64,000 nt of DNA from Saccharothrix sp. HUAS TT1 (GCF_040744945.1 NZ_CP160453.1:8308001-8372000); one strand, 5' to 3'. Positions 7,371 to 16,496 are shown, numbered from the stretch's first letter. The notes: generated from the sequence alone by a model not told the origin. Translations and numbers: made by a program.

Positions 7371-10300
7371 GTGGACGTCCTGGACCGCTTCTCCCCCGCC
7401 ACCCGGCAGTGGTTCGCCGGGGCCTTCGCCGCGCCCACGGCAGCCCAGGCCGGCGCTTGGGACGCGGCGGCCGACGGGGAGAACGCGCTGGTCATCGCCC
7501 CGACGGGCTCCGGCAAGACGCTGGCCGCGTTCCTCTGGGCGCTGGACCGGCTGGCGGCCACGCCGAAGCCCGACGAGCCCAAGCGGCGGTGCCGGGTGCT
7601 GTACGTCTCACCGCTGAAGGCGCTGGCGGTCGACGTGGAGCGCAACCTGCGGGCGCCGCTGGCGGGCATCCGGCAGGCCGCGCACCGGCTGTCGCTGCCC
7701 GAGCCGGACATCACGGTCGGCATGCGCACCGGTGACACGCCGGCCGACGCCCGGCGCGCCTTCGCCCGCACACCGCCGGACGTGCTGGTCACCACGCCCG
7801 AGTCGCTGTTCCTGGTGCTCACGTCGGCCGCGCGGGAGTCGTTGCGCGGTGTCGAGACGGTGATCGTGGACGAGGTGCACGCGGTGGCGGGCGCCAAGCG
7901 CGGCGCGCACCTCGCGCTGTCGCTGGAGCGGCTGGACGCGCTGCTGGAACGGCCCGCCCAGCGGATCGGGCTGTCCGCGACGGTCCGGCCGGTCGAGGAG
8001 GTGAGCACGTTCCTGGCGGGTGGTCGGCCGGTGCGGGTCGTGCAACCGGCGGCGGCCAAGACCATCGAGGTGCGGGTCGAGGTGCCGGTCGAGGACATGT
8101 CGGTGCTCGGCGAGCCGACCGGCGAGGTGTCCGGGTCGGCGGCGGGCGCGGAGCAGCGGGCGTCGATCTGGCCCGCGGTGGAGCACCGGGTGCTGGAGCT
8201 GGTCCGGCAGCACCGGTCGACGATCGTGTTCGCCAACTCCCGCCGGCTGGCCGAACGGCTGACCGCGCGGCTCAACGAGCTGGCCGAGGAGGCGGCGGAG
8301 GCCGGACGAGCCGCCGCCGAGGGAGTCCCGGCCGACGAGTCCCCGATCGGGGGACCTCCGCCCGAGCGGTTCCCGGGCGAGCAGTTCCCGGCCGCGGCGG
8401 TCGGCCAGTCCGGCGTCACCACCCAGCGCTCCACCACGATCGCCCGCGCGCACCACGGCTCCATGTCGCGCGAGCAGCGGGTCGTGGTCGAGGAGGAGCT
8501 GAAGTCCGGCCGGCTGCCGTGCGTGGTGGCGACCTCGTCGCTGGAGCTGGGCATCGACATGGGCGCGGTCGACCTGGTGGTGCAGGTCGAGGCGCCGCCG
8601 ACGGTGGCCTCCGGGCTCCAGCGCGTCGGCCGGGCCGGTCACCAGGTCGGCGCGGTGTCGCGCGGCGTGATGTTCCCCAAGTTCCGCGGCGACCTGGTGT
8701 CGTGCGCGGTGGTGGCGGAGCGGATGCGGGACGGCGCGATCGAGGCCGTGCGGTACCCGCGCAACCCGCTGGACGTGCTGGCGCAGCACGTCGTGGCCAT
8801 GGTGGCGATGGAGCCGTGGACGGTGGAGGCGCTGGCCGGGCTGGTCCGGCGGGCCGCGCCGTTCGCCGCGCTGCCGGAGTCGGCCCTGCAGGCGGTGCTC
8901 GACATGCTCTCGGGCCGGTACCCGAGCGACGAGTTCGGCGAGCTGCGGCCCCGGATCACCTGGGACCGGATCACCGGCGAGCTGCGCGGCAGGCCCGGCG
9001 CGCAGCGGCTGGCGGTGACCTCCGGCGGCACGATCCCCGACCGCGGCCTGTTCGCGGTGATGACGCCGCCGTCCGAGCGCGGCCCCGGCTCGCGGGTCGG
9101 CGAGCTGGACGAGGAGATGGTCTACGAGTCGCGGGTGGGCGACACGTTCCTGCTGGGCACGTCGTCGTGGCGGGTCGAGGACATCACCCACGACCGGGTG
9201 ATCGTGGTGCCCGCGCCGGGTCAGCCCGCGCGGATGCCGTTCTGGAAGGGCGACGCGCCGGGCCGCCCGCTGGAGCTGGGGCGGGCGCTGGGGAAGTTCC
9301 TGCGCGAGGTGTCCACCATGGACGACGCGGCGGCCGGGCAGCGCACGGCGTCGGCCGGGCTGGACGCGTGGGCCTCCTCGAACCTGCTGGCCTACCTGGG
9401 CGAGCAGCGCGAGGCGACCAGGCACGTGCCCAACGACCGGGTCGTGCTGGTGGAGCGGTTCCGCGACGAGCTCGGCGACTGGCGGCTGGTGGTGCACTCG
9501 CCGTTCGGCGCGCAGGTCAACGCGCCGTGGGCGTTGGCGATCGCGGCGCGGCTGCGGGAGCGGCGCGGGATCGAGGTGCAGGCGGCGCACTCCGACGACG
9601 GCATCGTGATCCGGCTGCCCGACGCGGTCGACCTGGACGGCGCGCAGGTGGTGGCGGGCGCGGACGACGTGCTGCTCGACCCCGAGGAGGTCGAGCAGGT
9701 GGTGGTGGCCGAGGTGGGCGGCTCGGCGGTGTTCGCGGCCCGGTTCCGGGAGTGCGCGGCCCGGTCCCTGCTGCTCCCCCGGCGCGACCCGCGCAAGCGC
9801 ACACCGCTGTGGCAGCAGCGGCAGCGGGCGGCGCAGCTGCTGTCGGTGGCGGCGAAGTACGAGAGCTTCCCGGTGGTCCTGGAGGCCATGCGGGAGGTGC
9901 TGCAGGACGTGTACGACGTGCCCGGCCTGCGCGAGCTGATGACCGACATCAGGGCGCGGCGGGTGCGCGTGGTCGAGGTGGAGACGCCGTCGCCGTCGCC
10001 GTTCGCGCGCAGCCTGCTGTTCGGGTACGTCGGGATGTTCCTGTACGACGCGGACGCGCCGCTGGCCGAGCGGCGGGCGGCGGCGCTGTCGCTGGACTCG
10101 GCGCTGCTGGCCGAACTGCTCGGCTCGGAGGCGATCCGGGAGCTGCTGGACCCGGAGGTGGTCGAGGAGGTCGAGCGGAACCTCCAGCGGCTCGCGCCGG
10201 ACCGGCACGCGCGGGACGCGGAGGGCGCGGCGGACCTGCTGCGGTTCCTCGGCGACCTGTCCGAGGCCGAGGCGCTGGAGCGGGGCGTGCGGCCGGAGTG

Positions 10301-12014
10301 GCTGGCGGACCTGGTGGCGCAGCGGCGGGCGATCCGGGTGCGCATCGCCGGCGCGGACCGGGTGATCGGGATCGAGGACGCGGGCCGGGTGCGCGACGCG
10401 CTGGGCGTGGCGCTGCCGGTCGGCGTGCCGGAGGCGTTCACCGAGCCGGTGGCCGACCCGTTGGGCGACCTGCTGTCGCGGTACGCGCGCACGCACGGCC
10501 CGTTCCCGGCGGCGGAGGCGGCCGAGCGGTTCGGGCTGGGCGTCGCCGTGGTGACCGGCGTGCTGGAGCGGATGGCCGCCGCCGGGCGGCTGGTGCGCGG
10601 CGAGCTCAGGCCGCTGTCCCTCGCGGGCCACCAGGGGTCGGGGGCGGGCACCGAGTACTGCGACGCCGAGGTGCTGCGGCGGCTGCGGCGGGCGTCGCTG
10701 GCCAGGCTGCGGGCCGAGGTCGAGCCGGTGGAGCCCGCCGCGCTGGGCCGGTTCCTGCCGGGCTGGCACGGGGTGGGCAGGCGGCTGCGGTCCGCGCCGA
10801 CGGTGGACGACGTGTACTCGGTGGTCGAGCAGCTGGCGGGCGCGCCGCTGCCCGCGAGCGCGGTGGAGTCGCTGGTGCTGCCCGCGCGGCTGCCCGGCTA
10901 CAACCCCGCGCTGCTGGACGAGCTGACCGCGTCCGGCGAGGTGACGTGGACCGGGTGCGGCTCGCTGGCGGGCGGCGACGGCTGGATCGCGCTCGCGCCG
11001 ACGGACGTGGCCGACCTGCTGCTGCCGGACCTGGTGCCCGAGGCGGCGCCGGACTCGTCGCTGCACACCGCCGTGGTGGAGGCGCTGGGCGGCGGGGCGC
11101 TGTTCTTCCGGCAGGTGGTCGACCGGGTGTCGCTGCAGGGCCCGACGACGGACGGCGAGGTCGTCGGCGCGCTGTGGGACCTGGTGTGGGCGGGCGTGGT
11201 CACCAACGACACGCTGGCGCCGCTGCGGGCGCTGGTCGCGGGCGGCGGCACGGCGCACAAACCGCGCCGGGCCGCGCCGCGCGGGCGGTACGCGCGGATG
11301 CGGGCCGGGAGACCGGACATGCCCAGCCGCACCGGGCCGCCGGCGGTGGCGGGCCGCTGGTCGCCGGCCGTGGTGCCCGCGACGGACGCGACGCGGCGGG
11401 CGCACGCGCGGGCCGAGGCGTTCCTGGAGCGGCACGGCGTGCTGACGCGGGGCGCGCTGGACACCGAGCGGGTGACCGGCGGCTTCAGCGGCGTGTACCG
11501 GGTGCTGCGGGCGATGGAGGAGTCCGGGCAGGTCGTGCGCGGCTACGTGGTCGAGGGGTTGGGGGCGGCGCAGTTCGCGGCCAGGGGCGCGGTGGACCGG
11601 CTGCGCGCGTCGTCCCGCCCGCCGGGCCAGGAGCACACCGGCAAACCGGCCGCCGTGGTGCTCGCGGCCGCCGACCCGGCACAGCCCTACGGCGCCGCGC
11701 TGGCGTGGCCGGAGCAGACCGGCGACGGCAAGCACCGCCCCGGCCGCAAGTCCGGTGCGCTGGTGGTGCTGGTGGACGGGCTGGCGACGCTGTACGTGGA
11801 GCGGGGCGGCCGGTCGCTGCTGTCGTTCACCGAGGAGGAGGACCCGCTGCGCGCGGCGGCCCAGGCGCTGAGCCGGGCGGTGCGGGACGGCTGGCTGGGC
11901 CAGCTGGCGGTGCAGCGGGCGGACGGCGAGGTGGCGCTGGGCTCCCGGCTGGCCGGCGTCCTCCAGGAAGCGGGCTTCCGCGCCACCCCCAAGGGGTTGC
12001 GGCTGCGCGCGTGA
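7371..12014 (+). CDS. lhr: Lhr-type ATP-dependent helicase
   Basis: 1547 residues, close to the size of mycobacterial Lhr. It is a superfamily 2 helicase that translocates 3' to 5' on single-stranded DNA and unwinds RNA:DNA hybrids; in mycobacteria it belongs to a mitomycin-induced set. Motif I is IAPTGSGKT (about residue 43), motif II VDEVHAVAG, motif III LSATVRP, motif IV TIVFANSRRLAERL, motif V VVATSSLELGIDMG and motif VI LQRVGRAGH. The large C-terminal part is the Lhr-specific winged-helix and beta-barrel region. Start at GTG 7371 because VDVLDRFSPATRQWF matches the usual N terminus; GTG 7326 is an in-frame alternative. A strong hairpin follows the stop. Confidence 0.95.
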   Translation: MDVLDRFSPATRQWFAGAFAAPTAAQAGAWDAAADGENALVIAPTGSGKTLAAFLWALDRLAATPKPDEPKRRCRVLYVSPLKALAVDVERNLRAPLAGIRQAAHRLSLPEPDITVGMRTGDTPADARRAFARTPPDVLVTTPESLFLVLTSAARESLRGVETVIVDEVHAVAGAKRGAHLALSLERLDALLERPAQRIGLSATVRPVEEVSTFLAGGRPVRVVQPAAAKTIEVRVEVPVEDMSVLGEPTGEVSGSAAGAEQRASIWPAVEHRVLELVRQHRSTIVFANSRRLAERLTARLNELAEEAAEAGRAAAEGVPADESPIGGPPPERFPGEQFPAAAVGQSGVTTQRSTTIARAHHGSMSREQRVVVEEELKSGRLPCVVATSSLELGIDMGAVDLVVQVEAPPTVASGLQRVGRAGHQVGAVSRGVMFPKFRGDLVSCAVVAERMRDGAIEAVRYPRNPLDVLAQHVVAMVAMEPWTVEALAGLVRRAAPFAALPESALQAVLDMLSGRYPSDEFGELRPRITWDRITGELRGRPGAQRLAVTSGGTIPDRGLFAVMTPPSERGPGSRVGELDEEMVYESRVGDTFLLGTSSWRVEDITHDRVIVVPAPGQPARMPFWKGDAPGRPLELGRALGKFLREVSTMDDAAAGQRTASAGLDAWASSNLLAYLGEQREATRHVPNDRVVLVERFRDELGDWRLVVHSPFGAQVNAPWALAIAARLRERRGIEVQAAHSDDGIVIRLPDAVDLDGAQVVAGADDVLLDPEEVEQVVVAEVGGSAVFAARFRECAARSLLLPRRDPRKRTPLWQQRQRAAQLLSVAAKYESFPVVLEAMREVLQDVYDVPGLRELMTDIRARRVRVVEVETPSPSPFARSLLFGYVGMFLYDADAPLAERRAAALSLDSALLAELLGSEAIRELLDPEVVEEVERNLQRLAPDRHARDAEGAADLLRFLGDLSEAEALERGVRPEWLADLVAQRRAIRVRIAGADRVIGIEDAGRVRDALGVALPVGVPEAFTEPVADPLGDLLSRYARTHGPFPAAEAAERFGLGVAVVTGVLERMAAAGRLVRGELRPLSLAGHQGSGAGTEYCDAEVLRRLRRASLARLRAEVEPVEPAALGRFLPGWHGVGRRLRSAPTVDDVYSVVEQLAGAPLPASAVESLVLPARLPGYNPALLDELTASGEVTWTGCGSLAGGDGWIALAPTDVADLLLPDLVPEAAPDSSLHTAVVEALGGGALFFRQVVDRVSLQGPTTDGEVVGALWDLVWAGVVTNDTLAPLRALVAGGGTAHKPRRAAPRGRYARMRAGRPDMPSRTGPPAVAGRWSPAVVPATDATRRAHARAEAFLERHGVLTRGALDTERVTGGFSGVYRVLRAMEESGQVVRGYVVEGLGAAQFAARGAVDRLRASSRPPGQEHTGKPAAVVLAAADPAQPYGAALAWPEQTGDGKHRPGRKSGALVVLVDGLATLYVERGGRSLLSFTEEEDPLRAAAQALSRAVRDGWLGQLAVQRADGEVALGSRLAGVLQEAGFRATPKGLRLRA

Positions 12015-12023
12015 AAGGCAGGG

Positions 12024-12062
12024 GGCTCTCACCACACCGCGATGTGCCGTGCGGTGAGAGCC
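12024..12062 (+). terminator. Terminator of lhr
   Basis: Perfect 10-bp stem (GGCTCTCACC at 12024-12033 with GGTGAGAGCC at 12053-12062), 19-base loop, 10 bases after the lhr stop. No T-run, as usual in actinomycetes. Confidence 0.7.
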
Positions 12063-12601
12063 GATCGGCCTGGCGGGCGACCGGCCAAGGTCGACCCGCC
12101 TGTCCCTGCGCTCCGGCTGACCCACAGCGATGCCCAGGGATCGGGGACACGCGTGTTCAGTCGCGACTGCCCCCAGTTGGCGTTACACACCCTAACGACA
12201 CGTCGAGGTCCGGCGCAGGCCGAGAACGCCGTACTGGAAGCCGTTGGAAGCCTTCTACCAGGGCATGCCGAAAATTCCGCAAGCTGTGGACGGACGTCGA
12301 CGGCAGGTAACGAAGTGGCCGCGACAGCCCCTGTTGGAAGCCGTTGGAAAGCGCGTAGGACGCTCCGAACGCGACACGTGCGCACTGGTTTGCCGACTCT
12401 CGCATAACGGTGTCAGGATGTTCGGCACCGCTGATCCGTCAGCGGCACTCCGCGGTAGGCGCAGGGCCAAATGCGCCGGCCGTGACGCAACGCCCACGAC
12501 AGCCTCCGGCTGACCCCCTTTGCGGTGGGTGCACTACCTCCCTGTCCTTGACACGGGGTGTGCGCCCGCCGCGTCGTCGATGCCTTCAAGGGAGCTTTGC
12601 C
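12063..12601. other. 540-bp intergenic leader with direct repeats and -35 box
   Basis: I see no convincing gene. Two copies of GGAAGCCGTTGGAA lie 100 bases apart (12236-12249 and 12336-12349). A perfect TTGACA sits at 12548-12553 without a clear -10 box, and AAGGGAG at 12588-12594 is the ribosome binding site of the next gene. Base composition and codon structure are less biased than in neighbouring genes, which suggests an acquired or regulatory segment. Confidence 0.5.
12234..12349. repeat. Two direct copies of GGAAGCCGTTGGAA
   Basis: Copies at 12236-12249 and 12336-12349, 100 bases apart. Read on the minus strand each holds two TTCCA boxes 10 bases apart (TTCCAACGGCTTCCA), one helical turn, as expected for a dimeric regulator binding one face of DNA. 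They lie 250-370 bases upstream of the HTH/membrane operon. Confidence 0.45.
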
Positions 12602-12886
12602 ATGTCGCGCAACCTCACGCCCGTGGATCCACCGTCCGACGCAGGAGCCGCAGTGGCGATCCCGCACCGGGGTCTCACCACCGAGCACCTCGTGGCGCTG
12701 CTGATGGTGTTCGGCTTCACCGGTTGGCTGATCATGTCCGGGTACCAACCGCACATCGCGTTGGGGCTTGCCCTGGGCGGCCTGGCCGGCACGATGTTGA
12801 TCACTACGACCGGTGTCGCGCACACCCTGCGCCGACGGGCGGCTCGTGCCCTGGCCGACGAGTCCGCGGAACGGGGAGTTCGATGA
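12602..12886 (+). CDS. Small two-TM membrane protein
   Basis: 94 residues. The N terminus is polar (about 25 residues), then come two hydrophobic helices (LVALLMVFGFTGWLIMSG and IALGLALGGLAGTMLITTTG) and an Arg-rich cytoplasmic tail. ATG 12602 follows AAGGGAG at a spacing of 7. Its TGA overlaps the ATG of the next gene (ATGA), so the two are translationally coupled. It probably acts with the HTH-membrane protein downstream. No family recognised. Confidence 0.7.
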   Translation: MSRNLTPVDPPSDAGAAVAIPHRGLTTEHLVALLMVFGFTGWLIMSGYQPHIALGLALGGLAGTMLITTTGVAHTLRRRAARALADESAERGVR

Positions 12887-13857
12887 CCACCGTGACAGCG
12901 GAGGACGCGGTCCTGGCGTTCGCGGACGAAGGTCCGGTGACGCAGTTCCACGCGTTCTACATGCGGATCGCGGGGCGGCTAGAGCACACCGTGCCCGACC
13001 ACGTCCGGACCGCCATCCGAGGTGGTCGGCTGCTGCCGTGGCCCGAGTACCTCATCCCCGCGGATCTTTCGGGGCAGGTCACGAGGGTCATGCGAGGTCG
13101 GTACCAACTGGCTGTCGCGTCTACGGTGCGGCTGCGGCGTCCAACCTCCACCAGGGGAGCCGAACGGGCCTACCGGCCTGTGGTGGAGACGCAGGACTCC
13201 GCGTTGCAAGCCCGCACGGTGGAGGAGTTCATGGAACTGCTGCGGCTCGTCGCGGTGAACTCCGGCAGCAACCGCAACCAACTCGCCCGCCGGTCGGGTC
13301 TTCCGACCAGCACGACCTATCACCTGCTCAGCCCGGCCAACACGGTGCTCCCCACCAAGCCCGACCAGATCGTGGCGCTGACCCAGGCGTGCGGCCTGGG
13401 ATCGCCTCAGGTGGACCGGGTCATGCGACTGTGGGCCGAGCTGCGCCAGGGCAAGGCGGCACTCGACAGCGCGGTCGACGCCTCCGCGCCGGCGGAGGTC
13501 GAGTCGTCCACCGGCGGGTCGACACCCGCCAACGGACGCGAGTCGTTGCCGACAGCGCTCGACCGGCGTGCCGAAGTCCGATCGTCGAGGCGTTCCCGCC
13601 CCTCCAGCCGTTCGTGGAGGATGAACCGCACGGTGAACTGGCTGAGGCTGGCACTGGCTGCCATCGTGATCTCCTCCGTGTCCGGGTGGGTGTTCTCCCA
13701 GTCCACGACCGACTCGGAGAACTCTTCCGGCATCACCACCGAGCCCTTGAGCACCGCGATGCTCCTCATGATGACGCTGACCACCACCGTCGTGACCGTG
13801 TACGGAAAGGTCCGCGACCTCCGCTTAGAGCGCCGACACCGCCGATCACCGACGTGA
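12883..13857 (+). CDS. HTH protein with C-terminal membrane anchor
   Basis: 324 residues. Residues 1-110 match nothing I know. Residues 113-185 hold an XRE-like helix-turn-helix (ELLRLVAVNSGSNRNQLARR, then SGLPTSTTYHLLS and VALTQACGLG), the same type found at the N terminus of many Streptomyces NTPase/TPR proteins. A Ser/Pro-rich linker (200-250) leads to two TM helices (252-270 and 290-307) and a basic tail. A DNA-binding domain tethered to the membrane suggests a signal-responsive regulator. It resembles the protein at 14596 in design and HTH sequence. A perfect palindrome follows the stop. Confidence 0.75.
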   Translation: MTTVTAEDAVLAFADEGPVTQFHAFYMRIAGRLEHTVPDHVRTAIRGGRLLPWPEYLIPADLSGQVTRVMRGRYQLAVASTVRLRRPTSTRGAERAYRPVVETQDSALQARTVEEFMELLRLVAVNSGSNRNQLARRSGLPTSTTYHLLSPANTVLPTKPDQIVALTQACGLGSPQVDRVMRLWAELRQGKAALDSAVDASAPAEVESSTGGSTPANGRESLPTALDRRAEVRSSRRSRPSSRSWRMNRTVNWLRLALAAIVISSVSGWVFSQSTTDSENSSGITTEPLSTAMLLMMTLTTTVVTVYGKVRDLRLERRHRRSPT

Positions 13858-13865
13858 CGCGCCGA

Positions 13866-13903
13866 TCCGATGATCGCCACACGCGCGTGTGGCGATCATC
13901 GGA
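13866..13903 (+). terminator. Perfect 38-bp palindrome, terminator
   Basis: Both 19-base halves (13866-13884 and 13885-13903) are exact reverse complements, beginning TCCGATGATCGCC. As RNA it would fold into a very stable hairpin 9 bases after the stop codon. As DNA it could also bind a protein dimer; the termination role is more likely from its position. Confidence 0.75.
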
Positions 13904-14491
13904 GGCCAAGACCGGCCCACCGTCGATTTCCCGGCGAACTGGAATTGTCGAGCAAATCGAAGGATCTGCTTCGGATCTGCTTCACGCGAGTCGCCCCGGC
14001 TGCACTGGGGACGTCTCGCGATTCGACCTGTGCATCCCGGCCCGTCCGCACCCCAATGCAGACTTCGGCTTGGATCCCGTGTCGCGACACATTCCCTCAC
14101 GCACGACACCGTGCGCGCAAGACACGAACGGGTGATCTAGTCGTCCGAACTCGTCCGACTGCCGTTCGAGTTCGTCCAAAACGGCTTCTACCTGGCCGTT
14201 CGTCAACGTTCACACGAACGAGGTCGAACCCCTTTGATCGACTTGCCGCATTTCCTGAACACGCCCGAACGCCAACTCCGTCCGGACCGGATGAATGTTA
14301 CCGAGGAGTAGAAGCGATTTCACCCCCGGAAGCGTTCTCGACTTTGAATCCGCTTGCCCTTCGGCCAAGATGTTCCTGTCCGACGAGGCAGGCCCGGCTG
14401 CACACCGGCCACCGCGTCGAATGGACGACTTCCCACACCACGAAACGCCCGTCCGCACCCCACTGTGACGCACCGGTCGAAAGGAACGCCT
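13904..14491. other. 590-bp intergenic region of lower GC
   Basis: I see no gene I trust. GC is visibly lower than in the flanks, and GTTCG/CGAAC half-sites are dense between 14125 and 14230. These include a dyad CGTTCGT-N10-ACGAACG (14197-14220). It probably holds the promoter and operators for the small ORF and HTH gene downstream. Confidence 0.45.
14197..14220. promoter_or_regulatory. Candidate operator dyad
   Basis: CGTTCGT (14197-14203) and ACGAACG (14214-14220) form an exact 7-bp inverted repeat with a 10-base spacer, amid further GTTCG half-sites. The spacing suits an HTH dimer. It is not a LexA box, because the spacer is wrong. Confidence 0.35.
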
Positions 14492-14593
14492 GTGCTCGTC
14501 GTGTGCCATTCGTGCCCCCCGCTCTGCCGTGAACACCGCCACCAAGCCCTACCCGGACTCCGCCTGTCGGCGTCGAACGGCGAGGCGGTCTGA
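14492..14593 (+). CDS. 33-residue Cys/His-rich micro-protein
   Basis: GTG 14492 follows AAAGGA (14480-14485) at a spacing of 6; the stop TGA 14591-14593 is 2 bases from the next ATG, typical of an operon. The peptide holds CHSCPPLC followed by REHRH, three Cys and three His close together, which could bind zinc or iron-sulfur. It may be a real small protein or a leader peptide coupling translation of the HTH gene. No family recognised. Confidence 0.45.
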   Translation: MLVVCHSCPPLCREHRHQALPGLRLSASNGEAV

Positions 14594-14595
14594 CC

Positions 14596-15495
14596 ATGAG
14601 CGCCGAGGCGGCACCGCCTCCACTTCCGATGCTGGGTGAAGCGCTGCGATCGTTGCGCCATCGCGCTCGCCTCTCACCGTCCGCGCTCGGCGAACGCGCG
14701 GGTCTGCCCGAGACGGCCATCGCGGCCATCGAGGCGGACCAGGTGTTGCCCGCGTGGCACGTCGTCGAGGTCTACCTGACCGCAGGCCGCGCACCTCACA
14801 TGGTGCGCAACACACTGCGGGACCGGTGGGAGCAGGACCGGGCCCGTGACCGTGCGGCTCGGCAGCAGACCACTCCGCCGGCAGCGCCCAAGCCGCCCAA
14901 GGCCGCGCCGGTCGAGCACGTCGACCAAGTCAGCCCACCGACGGTGCGCCTGCTGAAGTTCCTCGAGGACCAGGGTGTACCGGACCCCGAACGGCTCGTC
15001 GTCCGCCGCACGGACGTCCGACCCGAACACCCCCGGCAATCGGTCGAGCACAGCCGCCACGCCTCGCCGACGGCCCCGGAGGTCCCTGCGGACACCTCCC
15101 TGTGGCCGTTGCCCGAAGAGGTCACGAGCACCCTCGACTTCGTCAGGGCGATGCGGGCCATCCAGGCCGGGTGCGGTCGCTCGTTCAACACGTTGTCCGA
15201 AGCGACCAGGAGCACCTACTACTCGTCGGGCAGCTCGCTGCACGCCATGTGCGACCCCAAGAAGCCGAAGCTGCCGGCCAAGGGCGAGCGCGTGGTCGCG
15301 TTCATCCAGGCATGCGGTGGATCGCTCGAGCTGTGCGTCCGCTGGCACCGGGCCTGGCAGACGTTGAAGCAGCAGGAAGAACCCGAACGCGAGCTGGCGC
15401 CGGTCGAACCGACGGTCCGGAAGTACACCTTCACGCTGGTCGCGTCCTTGGCGGCGCTGGCGATCGGCCTGTGCATAGGGGCGGTGGTGCTCTGA
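14596..15495 (+). CDS. Tail-anchored double-HTH protein
   Basis: 299 residues. HTH 1 (about 14-60) begins LGEALRSLRHRARLSPSALG and is XRE-like. A Pro/Ala linker follows. HTH 2 (178-240), with FVRAMRAIQAGCG, STYYSSGSSLHAM and VVAFIQACGG, aligns by eye with the HTH of the protein at 12883 (shared pattern from the ALTQACG/FIQACGG end to a Trp in VRWHRAWQTLK). One TM helix forms the extreme C terminus (277-299), so this is a tail-anchored protein with both DNA-binding domains in the cytoplasm. Start ATG 14596 is coupled to the preceding small ORF. Convergent with acdS, 4 bases apart. Confidence 0.75.
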   Translation: MSAEAAPPPLPMLGEALRSLRHRARLSPSALGERAGLPETAIAAIEADQVLPAWHVVEVYLTAGRAPHMVRNTLRDRWEQDRARDRAARQQTTPPAAPKPPKAAPVEHVDQVSPPTVRLLKFLEDQGVPDPERLVVRRTDVRPEHPRQSVEHSRHASPTAPEVPADTSLWPLPEEVTSTLDFVRAMRAIQAGCGRSFNTLSEATRSTYYSSGSSLHAMCDPKKPKLPAKGERVVAFIQACGGSLELCVRWHRAWQTLKQQEEPERELAPVEPTVRKYTFTLVASLAALAIGLCIGAVVL

Positions 15496-15499
15496 CGGT

Positions 15500-16495
15500 T
15501 CAGCGGAACAGGGCGCTGTAGGCGTTCAGCGCCGGTTGGCCGCCGAGGTGGGCGTAGAGGACGGTGGAGTCGCGTGGGATCTCGCCGGTGGACACCAGTT
15601 CCACCAGGCCCGCCAGCGACTTGCCCTCGTACACCGGGTCGGTGATCATGCCCTCCAGTCGCGCGCCCAGCCGCATGGCCTCCAGGGTGGCCTCGCCCGG
15701 CACGCCGTAGATGCCCTCGTGGAAGCGGTCGTCCAGGATCACGTCCGGGTCGGCCACCTCGACGCCGACCAGGTCCGCCGTGCTCTTGGCGATGCGCAGG
15801 ACCTGGTCGCGGGTGTCGCACGGCTCGGCGGAGGCGTCGATGCCGATCACCCTGCGGCCGCTGCCCGCGAACCCGGCGACCATGCCCGCCTGCGTGCTGC
15901 CGGTCACCGAGCACACGACCACGGTGTCGAACCGCACGCCCAGCTCGGCCTCCTGCCGCTCGACCTCGACCGCCCACCCGGCGAAACCGAGCCCGCCCAG
16001 CGGGTGGTCCGACGCGCCGGCCGGGATGGCGTACGGCTTGCCGCCCGCCGCCCGCACGTCCTCGATCGCCTGCTCCCACGCGGGTTTCACGCCGATGCCG
16101 AAGCCCGCCTCCACCAGCCGCACCTCGGCGCCCATCAACCGGCTGAGCAGGATGTTGCCCACCCGGTCGTACACGGCGTCCGGCCAGTCGACCCAGCTCT
16201 CCTGCACCAGCACGCACTTCAGCCCGGACCGCGCCGCCGCCGCGGCCACCTGGCGGGTGTGGTTGGACTGCACGCCGCCGATCGACACCAGCGTGTCGCA
16301 GCCCGTGGCCAGCGCGTCGGCCACCAGGTACTCCAGCTTGCGCGTCTTGTTGCCGCCGTAGGCCAACCCGGAGTTGCAGTCCTCCCGCTTGGCCCACACC
16401 TGCGCGCCGCCGAGGTGCTTGGTCAGCCGCTCCAACCGGTGCACCGGCGACGGTCCGAAGGTCAGCGGGAAGCGCGCGAAGTCGTCCAGCGCCAT
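15500..16495 (-). CDS. acdS: 1-aminocyclopropane-1-carboxylate deaminase
   Basis: 331 residues. A PLP enzyme that splits ACC, the plant ethylene precursor, into 2-oxobutyrate and ammonia. The sequence resembles Pseudomonas AcdS end to end. PLP Lys is in AYGGNKTRK (Lys50). Residues that separate true ACC deaminase from D-cysteine desulfhydrase are present: the YEG of TDPVYEGKS (Tyr289, Glu290; Pseudomonas 294/295) and the Leu of YAHLGG (Leu317; Pseudomonas 322). ATG 16495 lies one base after the stop of the GntR gene, so it is the second gene of a regulator-enzyme operon. The pattern suggests plant association or use of ACC as nitrogen source. Confidence 0.93.
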   Translation of the reverse strand: MALDDFARFPLTFGPSPVHRLERLTKHLGGAQVWAKREDCNSGLAYGGNKTRKLEYLVADALATGCDTLVSIGGVQSNHTRQVAAAAARSGLKCVLVQESWVDWPDAVYDRVGNILLSRLMGAEVRLVEAGFGIGVKPAWEQAIEDVRAAGGKPYAIPAGASDHPLGGLGFAGWAVEVERQEAELGVRFDTVVVCSVTGSTQAGMVAGFAGSGRRVIGIDASAEPCDTRDQVLRIAKSTADLVGVEVADPDVILDDRFHEGIYGVPGEATLEAMRLGARLEGMITDPVYEGKSLAGLVELVSTGEIPRDSTVLYAHLGGQPALNAYSALFR

Positions 16496-16496
16496 G

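Noticed and set aside
7608..12125. 1505-codon open frame antisense to lhr
   Set aside because: Third-position GC bias opens the antisense frame; the peptide is Arg/Pro/His-rich without domains, while the sense frame has every helicase motif.
8519..12310. 1263-codon plus-strand frame within lhr
   Set aside because: Out-of-frame shadow with Gly/Arg/Ala runs.
12157..12497. Short frames in the empty region after lhr
   Set aside because: No start with ribosome binding site, no domain; they overlap the direct repeats.
13846..14550. Several 64-220 codon frames between the HTH operons
   Set aside because: Conflicting frames of equal quality, none with a ribosome binding site or known domain, except the 33-residue ORF I kept.
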